Part shown: positions 10,701 through 21,588 of the stretch, in pieces | How positions within the stretch are numbered: position 1 is the first letter of the stretch | Layout of the letters: the number at the start of each line of letters is the position of its first letter | Assembly (NCBI RefSeq): GCF_019216885.1 | Contig: NZ_JAAQRC020000001.1 | Coordinates: 3,392,501 to 3,456,500, forward strand | Source: Methylobacterium sp. SyP6R | GTDB lineage: Bacteria; Pseudomonadota; Alphaproteobacteria; Rhizobiales; Beijerinckiaceae | Reading direction: 5' to 3' | DNA length: 64,000 nt | The notes under the pieces: generated by a model | The model's database searches: none | The model's input: only the letters and a program-made list of their open reading frames with translations | What the model was told of the DNA's origin: nothing | Program-made: the position numbers and the translations under genes

Positions 10701-11234
10701 GGCGACCGCGAAGCCCGCCAGCACCAGGGCCACGAACAGGCCGAGATCCCCCAGCATGCCGGCCGGCGCCCCGACCCCGTCGGTGGCGGTGAGGAAGACC
10801 TGGAGCGAGGCCGCCACCGCCCGCAATTGCAAGGCGATATAGGGCACCGCCCCCACCACGGCGATCAGGCAGACCAGGGCGGCGATGCGCTCGCTCTTGC
10901 CGTAGCGGGCGGCGATGAAATCGGCGATCGAGGTCGAGTTCTGGGCCTTGGCGATCCGCACCACCCGGGCGACCAGCCGATGCCCGAGGCCAACCACCAG
11001 GATCGGGCCGACATAGATGGTGAGGAAGTCGAGACCGGCATGGCTGGCGAGGCCGACCGAGCCGAAGAAGGTCCAGGAGGTGCAGTAGACCGCGAGCGAC
11101 AGGGCGTAGATCGTCGGCCGCACCCGCGCGTCGCGCATCAGCGTCCGCCCGGCCACGTCGCCCCAATGGGCCACCGCGAACAGGGCGCAAATGTAGACGA
11201 GGGCCGCCAGTACCACCGTCCAGCCCGCGATCAT
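7707..11234 (-). CDS. Hybrid histidine kinase fused to a sodium:solute symporter domain
   Basis: A 1175-residue membrane sensor. Residues 1 to about 500 form an SLC5/SSS-type transporter domain of 12-13 hydrophobic helices (SVGLASHAGLDFLTIYVGPI, NSTSIADFIAARYGKSERIA). Next come a linker helix, a PAS domain (GITVFDRDMKLIVWNRAFAD), a coiled coil, HisKA with the phospho-His near residue 821 (SHDILQPLNAARL), HATPase (SNAIKYTPQG, GLGIP, RGLGLGLSIVD) and a C-terminal receiver with Asp near 1101 (VIVADYHLDQGTGLDL). The architecture matches CbrA/CrbS-type kinases that link solute uptake to carbon-use control. No LuxR-type partner gene adjoins it. I preferred the start at MIAGWTV; an ATG 14 codons upstream is possible. 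Confidence 0.92.
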   Translation of the reverse strand: MIAGWTVVLAALVYICALFAVAHWGDVAGRTLMRDARVRPTIYALSLAVYCTSWTFFGSVGLASHAGLDFLTIYVGPILVVGLGHRLVARVVRIAKAQNSTSIADFIAARYGKSERIAALVCLIAVVGAVPYIALQLRAVAASLQVFLTATDGVGAPAGMLGDLGLFVALVLAGFAVAFGTRHADATEHQDGLTLAVALESLVKLLAFLTVGGFVVGWMLRDLPASSSAVHGLGTLAGQTSGPATLIVQTLLSAAAVLLLPRQFHMAVVENRAVADVGRAAWTFPLYLVLINLFVVPLALAGLALFPEGTVQRDMTVLALPLHERADGIALVAFIGGLSAATAMVIVESVAVAIMISNHLVIPVALRRRNLVAGAPSPEPASPDLGGYVLVVRRIAIVAVVLVAYAYSRVAGEVALASIGLLSFAAVAQIGPAFVGALYWGRGTGLGAAAGLTVGFAVWLYTLLLPSLVTGDGWGASLIADGPFGIGFLSPTALMGVDDFPRLVHGTLWSLGLNTLAYLGFSLLRGPSAIERLQAEAFGHQAGLGAPSFRLFRSAVTLGELRATVARFLGEERAIRAFEDFAQGQGRGPLRDDAVAGLPELRHAEHLLASAIGASSARLALSLLLRRRNVSPKAALKLLDDASAAFQYSRDILQHGLDHAKQGITVFDRDMKLIVWNRAFADLYDLPPDMIQTGIDLEAIVRFNAGRGAYGARDADTLVRERIAAFRLESGPQRLRLHPSGRVIEIRANLLPNGGVVATYTDVTDMVAAEEARTRLNEELETRVRERTEELTRLNAALTRAKAEAEGANASKTRFLAAASHDILQPLNAARLYASALVERDRCTDPTLAENVDASLDAVEEILTALLEISRLDTGALQPQLSIVRVSELFRQVQREFGPMAQEKGLRLTVMPSSLALRSDRQLLRRLLHNLVSNAIKYTPQGRVLVGARRRGDRVALMVLDTGLGIPAAQQKLVFREFQRLDQGARVARGLGLGLSIVDRTARLLDHPVSLASRPGRGSAFCVAVPGAPMRPVVEAQGEAPRPATVPLAGLTVLAVDNEPAIVDGMRVLVGSWGCTLHTAGSLSEALALVLGGRLRPDVIVADYHLDQGTGLDLIAGLRAALAADIPAVLLTADRSPDVRDAAGAQRVQVLSKPLKPAALRALLTRWRDQRAAAD

Positions 11235-11300
11235 CGCAATCGGCCCATCTCCGGCCCGGGGAACCGGGCGTTGCACATGGTCGGGGCTTTAGAGCATGTG

Positions 11301-11320
11301 GGGGGCGCAATCACGCCCCC
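11301..11320 (-). terminator. Hairpin after the metallothionein gene
   Basis: A 7-bp stem (GGGGGCG pairing with CGCCCCC) with a 6-base loop lies 10 bp after the metallothionein stop. It lacks a T-tract, so it is only a candidate terminator for the SmtB-metallothionein operon. Confidence 0.45.
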
Positions 11321-11330
11321 GGGTGTCGCG

Positions 11331-11504
11331 TCAGCCGTGGCAGGTGCAGCCGGCGTGGTCGCAGCCGGCATGGTGGGGATGGCCCTCGGCGCATTCCTCG
11401 CAGCAGAAGGCCTTGCCGTCGCGGGACACGGCCTTCGCCGCGGGCACCACGCAGACGCAATCCTCGCAGGCGCACTTGACGGTTTCGGTGGTCGGGCTGG
11501 TCAT
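11331..11504 (-). CDS. bmtA: Bacterial metallothionein, SmtA/BmtA type
   Basis: A 57-residue cysteine- and histidine-rich metal-binding protein. Nine Cys lie in the pattern CACEDCVCVV, CCEECAEGHP and CDHAGCTCHG, with several His (HPHHAG). This matches the bacterial SmtA/BmtA family, which folds around a Zn4Cys9His2-type cluster and buffers zinc and cadmium in the cytoplasm. The start overlaps the stop of the SmtB-type regulator by 4 bp, so the two are translationally coupled. Expression is expected to be induced by metal through the SmtB box at 11852-11877. Confidence 0.93.
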   Translation of the reverse strand: MTSPTTETVKCACEDCVCVVPAAKAVSRDGKAFCCEECAEGHPHHAGCDHAGCTCHG

Positions 11505-11836
11505 GGTTCCGGTTCCTCGTCGTGGGTGTGGTGGCCGTGCTCGTGCGGCTCGGTGAGGTGGGCGAGCATGTTGCGCAACACGTCGCGCACGTGATCGTCG
11601 TCGATCGCGTAGGCGACGTGCCGGCCGTGGCGCACCGCGCGCAGGATGCGGGCGGTGCGCAGCAGGCGCAGGTGATGCGAGGTCAGCGATTGCGAGAGTC
11701 CGAGTGCCTCGCCGATCTCGCCGACCGTGCAGGCCCTCTCCAGGCAGGCGAGTACGATGCGCAGGCGGTTCGGCTCGCCCAGGAGCCGGAACACCTCCGC
11801 CACATCCCTGACCTGCCCGGGCGACAGGGGCTGCAC
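11501..11836 (-). CDS. smtB: SmtB/ArsR-family metal-responsive repressor
   Basis: A winged-helix repressor of 111 residues from a GTG at 11836. It reads LSPGQVRDVAEVFRLLGEPN then the recognition region LGLSQSLTSHHLRLLRTARI and a wing RHGRHVAYAIDDDHVRDVLR. The tail HEHGHHTHDE is His-rich, and the alpha-5 Asp/His set (DDDHVRDVL with the later HLTEPHEHGHH) fits an SmtB-type zinc site. The frame also opens upstream at ATG 11872, which would add MNMCSCVEEWVG. I rejected that start because it lies inside the operator and upstream of the predicted transcription start, while GAGGAG sits 9 bp before the GTG. It is predicted to repress itself and the metallothionein. Confidence 0.88.
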   Translation of the reverse strand: MQPLSPGQVRDVAEVFRLLGEPNRLRIVLACLERACTVGEIGEALGLSQSLTSHHLRLLRTARILRAVRHGRHVAYAIDDDHVRDVLRNMLAHLTEPHEHGHHTHDEEPEP

Positions 11837-11851
11837 GCCGACCCACTCCTC

Positions 11852-11877
11852 AACACATGAGCACATATTCATGTGTT
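11852..11877. promoter_or_regulatory. SmtB box (12-2-12 inverted repeat)
   Basis: The two arms AACACATGA and TCATGTGTT are perfect inverted repeats flanking gcacatat. Written as 12-2-12, the core TGAGCA-CA-TATTCA is very close to the TGAACA-N2-TATTCA core known from SmtB/ZiaR operators. It overlaps the predicted -10 element and transcription start of the smtB-bmtA operon, the expected place for repression. Confidence 0.85.
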
Positions 11878-11900
11878 ACTGACGCAAGGAGAGTTGTCAA
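11873..11900 (-). promoter_or_regulatory. Predicted sigma-70 promoter of smtB-bmtA
   Basis: On the minus strand TTGACA (11895-11900) is followed after 16 bp by TAACAC (11873-11878). Transcription would start near 11866, inside the SmtB box and about 30 bases before the GTG start. Confidence 0.6.
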
Positions 11901-12023
11901 GTCGCGACTGCTCGTCGAGGGGGCCCGACGGCCCGGCATCGAACCGTAGCCGTACATAGGATTAAAAACCTATTCTCGATCGAGACGGATCCGGGCGGTC
12001 CTGCGCCCGAGGTCCCGGACGCG

Positions 12024-12060
12024 ATCGACCCCGCGGTGCCGACGGCACCGCGGGGTCGAT
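12024..12060 (-). terminator. Strong hairpin downstream of glgA
   Basis: A perfect 17-bp stem (core ATCGACCCCGCGGTGCC) with a 3-base loop lies about 50 bp beyond the glgA stop, between glgA and the smtB promoter. No T-run follows on the minus strand. It most likely ends the glgA transcript. Confidence 0.6.
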
Positions 12061-12111
12061 GAGCGCAAAACGATGAGGGCCGCGTCGTGCGCGGCGAGAT
12101 GCCGGTCCTGA

Positions 12112-13656
12112 TCAGGCCGCCGCGCGGCCGCGCATCAGATCCGCGCCGTTGCCGATCACCCGGGTGTAGAGCGAGGAATAGCCGTCGGCGGCCTTGTCCC
12201 AGCCGAACTCCCGGGCCATGGCGCTGCGGCGCATCGCGCCGAGGCGGCGCTTCGATGCGAAGGCGTCGAAGGCGCGGCGGATCGCGCCGCTCAGGCCCTT
12301 GAGCGAGGATTCACCGAACAGGAAGCCGGTGACGCCGTCCTCGACGGTGTCGGCGAGGCCCCCGGTGCGGTGGACGATCGGCAGGGAGCCGTAGCGCTGG
12401 GCGTACATCTGGGCGAGACCGCAGGGCTCGAAGCGCGACGGCATCAGCAGGAAGTCGCTGCCGGCAAACATGCGGTGGGCGTCGGTCTCCTCGAAGCCGA
12501 CCCGTACCCCGACCGAGCCGGGATGGCGCCGGGCGAGGTCGAGGAAGGCGGCCTCGAAGCGCGGCTCGCCCTGGCCGGTCACCACGAGCTGGCCGCCCTC
12601 GGCGACGATCGACTCGGCTGCCGCGAGGGTCAGGTCGACGCCCTTCTGGTGCACGAGGCGCGAGACGATGGCGAAGAGGGGCCCGCGCGAGACGCCGAGG
12701 CCGAAGCGGGTGCGGACCGCATCGGCATTCGCGCGCTTGCCCTTCCAGTCGTCCGGCTCGAACCGGGTCGCGAGGAGAGGATCGGTGCGGGGATCCCACG
12801 ATTCGTCGATGCCGTTGAGGATGCCGGCGAGCCGCCCCTGATGGGCGCGGGTCCGCAGCAGGCCGTCGAGGCCGCAGCCGAATTCCGGGGTGGTGATCTC
12901 GTGGGCGTAGGTCTCGCTCACGGTGGTGACGTGCGACGAATAGAACAGGCCCGCCTTGAGGAAGGACAGCTTGCCGTAGAACTCGACCCCGTCGATGTGG
13001 AAGGCGCTCTCCGGCACGCCGAGGCGACCGAGATTCTCCCAGGGGAACAGACCCTGATAGGCGAGGTTGTGGATGGTGAGCACCGTCGGCGTGCGCAAGC
13101 CTCGCCAGGCCAGGTAGGCCGGCGCCAGGGCCGTCTGCCAGTCGTTGAGATGCAGGAGGTCGGCACGCCACTCGGGATCGACGCCTTGCGCCAGTTCGGC
13201 AGCGGCGAGGCTGAGGCGGCCGAAGCGCAGGTCGTTGTCGGGGAAGTCGACGCCCTGGTCGCCGTAGGGCGAGCCGTCTCGCTCGTAGAGGCCGGAATTG
13301 AGGATGACGTAGACGGGCAGGCCGTCGCCGGTCTCGATCAGGCCGAGATCGCAGGGCGGCATCTCGGCGCTGCCGGCGAGATGGGCCACCACGGTGATCT
13401 CGGGGTGCCGGTCGACGACCTGGCGATAGCCCGGGATCAGGATGCGAACGTCGTAATGCTGGCGCAGAGCCCGGGGCAGGGAGGCCGCGACCTCGCCGAG
13501 GCCGCCGGTCTTGACGAAATCCGCCATTTCCGGCGTGGCGTAGAGGATCCGCGGCTTGAGCGAGCCGCGCAAACCCTCGACGGTTCCCCGCGGGGAGCCG
13601 CCAGACGGCAGAGCCGGCGCCTGCGAAGCCGACCGTGCCGACGCCGGAAATGTCAT
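12112..13656 (-). CDS. glgA: Glycogen synthase
   Basis: A 514-residue GT5 enzyme that transfers glucose from ADP-glucose to the growing glycogen chain. The ADP-glucose site KTGGLGEVAASLP is near the N-terminus, with LHLNDWQTAL, TIHNLAYQGLFPW and the C-terminal catalytic segment PSRFEPCGLAQMYAQRYGSLPIVHRTGGLADTV split across residues 370-410. The length and all motifs are normal. I chose ATG 13656 (MTFPASARSA), preceded by GGGGG; the open frame extends further upstream without family similarity. It is followed by a hairpin and preceded on the same strand by the GH13 gene, 229 bp away. Confidence 0.95.
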   Translation of the reverse strand: MTFPASARSASQAPALPSGGSPRGTVEGLRGSLKPRILYATPEMADFVKTGGLGEVAASLPRALRQHYDVRILIPGYRQVVDRHPEITVVAHLAGSAEMPPCDLGLIETGDGLPVYVILNSGLYERDGSPYGDQGVDFPDNDLRFGRLSLAAAELAQGVDPEWRADLLHLNDWQTALAPAYLAWRGLRTPTVLTIHNLAYQGLFPWENLGRLGVPESAFHIDGVEFYGKLSFLKAGLFYSSHVTTVSETYAHEITTPEFGCGLDGLLRTRAHQGRLAGILNGIDESWDPRTDPLLATRFEPDDWKGKRANADAVRTRFGLGVSRGPLFAIVSRLVHQKGVDLTLAAAESIVAEGGQLVVTGQGEPRFEAAFLDLARRHPGSVGVRVGFEETDAHRMFAGSDFLLMPSRFEPCGLAQMYAQRYGSLPIVHRTGGLADTVEDGVTGFLFGESSLKGLSGAIRRAFDAFASKRRLGAMRRSAMAREFGWDKAADGYSSLYTRVIGNGADLMRGRAAA

Positions 13657-13884
13657 GAAAGAGCCCCCACGCCGCGAGCCGGACGGATCAAGAGCGGACG
13701 ATACCGCGGCGTACTGCCACGACAACGCGCTACTCCCGCCCAGGTTCCAGTGCACTGCACAATATCATGGCGGCGCCGGGCGGCAAGAAAAATTTACGTA
13801 GATCGGAAGAAAGAAATCCCGATTCTCGCCGGTCCGCAAAGCTGTGCCGCGTGGAGCGCAGAGCTTAGGCGGGTAAAGGTCGGA

Positions 13885-15519
<1,635 letters not shown>

Positions 15520-16165
15520 ACGGGGCTCCTGCGCGTGCGGGGCTTTCGGGAGACGCCGCATTGGGCGCGATCGAGTTTTGTACGGGGGGTTGAGCGGCCG
15601 GGCGGCCGCCTTTATAGGGGCGCCCGCGGCGCGGGTTCCCCACGGGGAAGCCGTCCCGCCGCATCCGGTTCCCGCGCGCCCGCGCGCGGAGAACGAGCGT
15701 GGCACACCTGCATCACCGGTGGCCGCGACACCATCATGACGTCGCCGGCGTGGCGAGAGGATTGAGCCTCGTCCGTGCCGGGAGGTCCCGCGGCCGATTC
15801 GCCGGAAGAGCGACGTCCTGCCGCCGGAAGGTCAGACTCCGGAAGGTCGGACCCTGGCGCAACCCTGCCCTAACGGTTAGCCATTCCCCAAGGGCATTGC
15901 TTAATCCTAAGGTCCGGCCTGCGGGCGACCCCGAAAGCGTTCACACTCGCTTCAGGCCGCTCCGCCAAAATCAAGTCTCGTTTCCGTGAGACGTGTCGGG
16001 ATAGCAACACGGCGTCAGTCATACGCTCAAGCTCGTCCCGGCGTCTCGACATCGCCGTTCCACAGCCACACGATGCTGCCGTGGCCGAAGGTTTGCTGCA
16101 CGGCACGCGACACGAGATCGCGCTGCAGCAACACGAGACCTGCGGCAGGGAAGGGGGTTTCCAAG
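15520..16165. other. Divergent intergenic region between the GH13 gene and glgP
   Basis: This 646-bp region should carry the promoters of both glycogen-metabolism transcription units. I see a short G/C palindrome near 15593-15608 (GCGGCC-gggc-GGCCGC) but no gene, tRNA or convincing promoter. The glgP reading frame stays open back to 15986 but without family-like sequence. Confidence 0.4.
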
Positions 16166-18691
<2,526 letters not shown>

Positions 18692-18715
18692 AGCAGCCTG
18701 ACCTGAGATGAACGC

Positions 18716-18750
18716 AAGAAGCCCCGCGGCGGGAGCCGCGGGGCTTCTTT
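18716..18750 (+). terminator. Intrinsic terminator of glgP
   Basis: A 15-bp stem (AAGAAGCCCCGCGGC with its complement) and a GGGA loop, ending in CTTCTTT, lie 24 bp after the glgP stop. This is the clearest rho-independent terminator in the window. Confidence 0.88.
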
Positions 18751-18981
18751 GCGACCGTCCGGGCGAGCCGCAAAACCACGGCCTGCCTCGATCTTGCCCT
18801 GCCTGGAGCAAGCGCACAGTGCTGGACACGCGCCCGGCTGGGATAGGGGCATCCATGTGCCCTGCGAAGGCAACTCGGCCCCGGACTGTGTGGCGGCGGA
18901 CACCGAGAGCCGACGAGGTCCACACGTGATACCGACAGCTCACGATGCACGGCCCCTTGGCGGCGATGTCGGCACAAGCTA

Positions 18982-18999
18982 TGTACGTGATGGCGTACA
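18982..18999. promoter_or_regulatory. Candidate YefM operator
   Basis: The inverted repeat TGTACG-tgatgg-CGTACA lies 10 bp before the antitoxin ATG. TGTACA-type half-sites are the known core of YefM operators in E. coli, which supports autoregulation by the YefM/YoeB complex. Confidence 0.6.
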
Positions 19000-19009
19000 G
19001 AGACCAGCC

Positions 19010-19291
19010 ATGACCCATGTGAGCCTGACCGACTTTCGACAGAGCATCGCCGCCCATTTCGACAGGGTCGAGCGTGACCGGGAAGAGCTTGTCGTCACCC
19101 GCCAGGGTCACGAACCGCTGGTGTTGCTGCCACTCGCCGAGTTGGAGAGCCTCCGGGAGACCCTGCACCTGCTGGGCACGCCCGCCAACGCCCGGCGACT
19201 GATGCGGTCGATCGAGCAGCTCGACGCAGGTCAAACGATCGAGCGCGCGCTCATCGAACCCGATCAGCCCAAGGGGGCCGCCGGGGGATGA
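19010..19291 (+). CDS. yefM: Type II antitoxin, YefM/Phd family
   Basis: A 93-residue antitoxin. The N-terminus THVSLTDFRQSIAAHFDRVE and VVTRQGHEPLVLLPLAELES match the Phd/YefM DNA-binding fold, and the C-terminal helix (LLGTPANARRLMRSIEQLDA) is the toxin-wrapping region typical of YefM. It overlaps the toxin start by 4 bp (ATGA), as usual for such pairs. The ATG at 19010 sits just after the palindromic operator. The flanking DNA looks lower in GC than its neighbours, consistent with acquisition as a mobile module. It is expected to neutralise YoeB and repress its own promoter. Confidence 0.88.
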   Translation: MTHVSLTDFRQSIAAHFDRVERDREELVVTRQGHEPLVLLPLAELESLRETLHLLGTPANARRLMRSIEQLDAGQTIERALIEPDQPKGAAGG

Positions 19292-19560
19292 AGTTGACCT
19301 TCTCGGACGATGCCTGGAGCGATTATTTGTTCTGGCAGGGTGAGAACACGGCCACGCTGGAACGGATCAATGCTCTCATCAAGGAGATCAAACGCACCCC
19401 CTTCACGGGGACGGGCAAGCCCGAGCCTTTGAAGTTCAAGCTCAAGGGTTGGTGGTCGCGCCGGATCTCGGGGGAGCACCGACTCGTCTATCGCGTGAGT
19501 GGTTCCAGCTCGACCCATACCCTCGAGATCGCGCAATGTCGATGGCACTACGATGACTAG
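19288..19560 (+). CDS. yoeB: Type II toxin, YoeB family mRNA interferase
   Basis: A 90-residue RelE-superfamily toxin. It starts MKLTFSDDAWSDYLFWQ and carries the YoeB hallmarks LIKEIKRTPFTGTGKPEPLK, WWSRRISGEHRLVYRV (catalytic Glu and Arg) and the C-terminal CRWHYDD, with His-Tyr in the catalytic position. Family members cut mRNA in the ribosomal A site under stress. All catalytic positions look intact, so the toxin should be active and need its antitoxin. The antitoxin lies directly upstream with a 4-bp overlap. Confidence 0.93.
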   Translation: MKLTFSDDAWSDYLFWQGENTATLERINALIKEIKRTPFTGTGKPEPLKFKLKGWWSRRISGEHRLVYRVSGSSSTHTLEIAQCRWHYDD

Positions 19561-19604
19561 ATCATTGTCCGACGATCCGATGGCCGTTTCGTCGGACGAT
19601 GATC
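19560..19604. terminator. Bidirectional hairpin between yoeB and the opgD-like gene
   Basis: A 16-bp stem with one wobble pair (GATCATTGTCCGACGA pairing with 19589-19604) and a 13-base loop sits between two convergent genes. It probably stops transcripts from both sides. Confidence 0.65.
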
Positions 19605-19619
19605 CAGGAAGCAACGGCG

Positions 19620-21179
19620 TCACGCCGCCGGAATATACTGATACGTCCAGGTCTCGCTCAGCGTCTCGTCCCCGCGGCGCAGGAAGAGCCGCAGTTCGAC
19701 CGGCTCCGCGCCCGTGACCGCCAGGTCGAACTCGGCCCGCCAATGGCCCGGCACGTCGTCCGGCACCGCCTCGGTGCGGGCGAGGGGGAAGGCGCCGCGC
19801 GACGCGGTGAGCACCGGTTCCGGCTTCACCCCGGCGGGCAGGCGGCCGAGCGGCTCGCCCAGGAACTCGACCACGAACTTGCGCACGCCCTTCGGCCGGT
19901 CGGTGCCGGCCTGGCCGCCATTGCCCTCGCGGGTGGCGACGACGCGGGCGAGGTTGCTCGGATAGGGCTCGTCCGCGACCCAGTGCAGGCGATAGGCGAG
20001 ATCGTGCGAGGACCCGGCGCGAGCGGGCGCAGCTGGCACCCACATCGCCACGACGTTGTCGTGGATCTCGTCGTCGGTGGCGTTCTCGACCAGCTGGACG
20101 CTGCCCTTGCCCCAATCACCCAGGGGCTCGACCCAGAGCGAGGGCCTGCGGTCGTAATAGACGCCGTCCTGGTAGTGGTCGAACAGGCGGTCGCGCTGCA
20201 TCAGGCCGAAGCCGCGCGGGCGCTCGTCGGAGAAGGCCGAGACCATGGTGCGGGGCGGGTTGCGCAGCGGGCGCCAGATCCGCTCGCCGGTGCCGGTCCA
20301 GAGGGCGAGGCCGTCGGAATCGTGCACCTCCGGGCGCCAGTCCACGGCGGTGGGCTTGGCGGTCTCGGAGAACCAGTACATCGAGGTCAGCGGTGCCAGG
20401 CCGAAGCGGCCGACATCCTTGCGCAGGTGCAGGCTCGCCTCGATGTCCATCACCACCGACTTGGTGCGGCGCATCTTGAAGCGGTAGGCGCCGGCGGCCG
20501 AGGGCCCGTCGAGGAGCGCCAGCACCGTGACGGTGTCGGATTCCGCCGCCGGGGTCTCGAACCAGACATGGGTGAAGTCCGGGAATTCCTCCGGCCGGTC
20601 CGGCATCACGGTGTCGAGGGCAAGGCCCCTTGCCGAGAGGCCGTATTGGTAGAGTTCGCCGATCGCCCGGAAATACGAGGCGCCGAGGAAGGCGACCCAG
20701 TCGTTGCGGCGCCAGTCGAGGGGGCCGCCGCGGCGCTCCTGGAAGCGGAAGCCCGCAAAGCCCGGATTCGGCGGCAGCCGCCGGGCCGGCGAATCCGCCG
20801 GCATCTCGAAGGCGGCCGGGTCGTAGATGATCTCCCGCGCCTGATCCCCCTCGACCACGTGCATCCGCACCGGCTTCTGGAAGTAGCGGCCGAGATGGAA
20901 GAAGGTGACCGGAAAGGCGCTCGGGCCGTCGGCCCAGAGCGCGTGGTCAGGCTTGAATTTCAGCTTGCCGTGGGCGTCGTAGTCGATCGCCTGAAGCACG
21001 TCGCGGTCGGGGATGGCGGGCGCCGCGTAGGGCCGGCCGGCCATCTCCCGCGCCCGCGCCTTGAGGGCGTCGAAGCTGAAGACCTCCGGTTTCCCGAGAG
21101 GCAGCTCGGCGCTCAAAACTTGAGGGCCGGAACCGAGCAGGAGCGCGGCGCCGGCAAGCAGCGTGCGGCGGTCGATCAT
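19620..21179 (-). CDS. opgD: Periplasmic glucan biosynthesis protein, OpgD/MdoD-like (MdoG family)
   Basis: A 519-residue exported protein of the MdoG/OpgG family, which shapes or branches the beta-glucan backbone of osmoregulated periplasmic glucans. The N-terminus MIDRRTLLAGAALLLGSG has a twin-arginine pair, pointing to Tat export as in OpgD rather than Sec export as in OpgG. Family segments include FSFDALKARAREMAGRPY, YFQKPVRMHVVEGD, FLGASYFRAIGE, GLALDTV, RPLRNPPRTMVSAF and LMQRDRLFDHYQD. No opgH/mdoH glucosyltransferase is in the window. It follows a small membrane protein gene by 10 bp in the same operon. OpgG remains an alternative name. Confidence 0.85.
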   Translation of the reverse strand: MIDRRTLLAGAALLLGSGPQVLSAELPLGKPEVFSFDALKARAREMAGRPYAAPAIPDRDVLQAIDYDAHGKLKFKPDHALWADGPSAFPVTFFHLGRYFQKPVRMHVVEGDQAREIIYDPAAFEMPADSPARRLPPNPGFAGFRFQERRGGPLDWRRNDWVAFLGASYFRAIGELYQYGLSARGLALDTVMPDRPEEFPDFTHVWFETPAAESDTVTVLALLDGPSAAGAYRFKMRRTKSVVMDIEASLHLRKDVGRFGLAPLTSMYWFSETAKPTAVDWRPEVHDSDGLALWTGTGERIWRPLRNPPRTMVSAFSDERPRGFGLMQRDRLFDHYQDGVYYDRRPSLWVEPLGDWGKGSVQLVENATDDEIHDNVVAMWVPAAPARAGSSHDLAYRLHWVADEPYPSNLARVVATREGNGGQAGTDRPKGVRKFVVEFLGEPLGRLPAGVKPEPVLTASRGAFPLARTEAVPDDVPGHWRAEFDLAVTGAEPVELRLFLRRGDETLSETWTYQYIPAA

Positions 21180-21189
21180 CGGCGGGCCC

Positions 21190-21423
21190 TTAGCGGATCG
21201 GCTCGATGCTGGTGGCCCGTTGCCACAGCTGGACCATGATGTAGAGGGCCAGCAGGCTGAACAGCCCCATCAGCACGTGGCCGACGGTGTCGCCGAGCTC
21301 GAAGATGCCGGCGAGCGCCCAGCCCGCCGCGATCGCCACCGCGAAGACCTCGACGCCGACCAGCACCATGATGCTGAGGATGGTGAGGAGGCTGCGGGGC
21401 TTGAGGGATCGTGATGCGGGCAC
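21190..21423 (-). CDS. Small two-helix membrane protein
   Basis: A 77-residue protein not recognised as a named family. A basic N-terminus (MPASRSLKPRS) is followed by two hydrophobic segments, about residues 12-37 (LLTILSIMVLVGVEVFAVAI) and 48-66 (VLMGLFSLLALYIMVQLW). It is upstream of the opgD-like gene with 10 bp between them, so it is co-transcribed and could act with glucan synthesis or export at the membrane. That role is inference from position only. Confidence 0.7.
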   Translation of the reverse strand: MPASRSLKPRSLLTILSIMVLVGVEVFAVAIAAGWALAGIFELGDTVGHVLMGLFSLLALYIMVQLWQRATSIEPIR

Positions 21424-21588
21424 GCGGCCTGACCCTTGGTTGATGTGTGGCGGGGCGACGGGCGAGCGAAGCGCCTATCGTTTCATGGCTCCGGGGACTA
21501 GCCTGAACCGCAGGCACCGCGCAACCGCGCGGGACCCGCCTCGCCAACTCGTCACGTCGCCGTAAACCCAGAGTCATCCGAAGCCCCG

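Noticed and set aside
11501..11872. Start of the SmtB-type repressor at ATG 11872
   Set aside because: This ATG lies inside the operator and before the predicted transcription start, and it has no ribosome site. The GTG at 11836 with GAGGAG fits better.
15986..16165. N-terminal extension of glycogen phosphorylase
   Set aside because: The open frame upstream of GTG 16166 encodes sequence unlike any phosphorylase, and the shorter start gives normal length.
18750..18981. Possible small gene before yefM
   Set aside because: The stretch is open in one frame because it is continuous with the antitoxin frame, but it lacks a start with a ribosome site and any family-like sequence.
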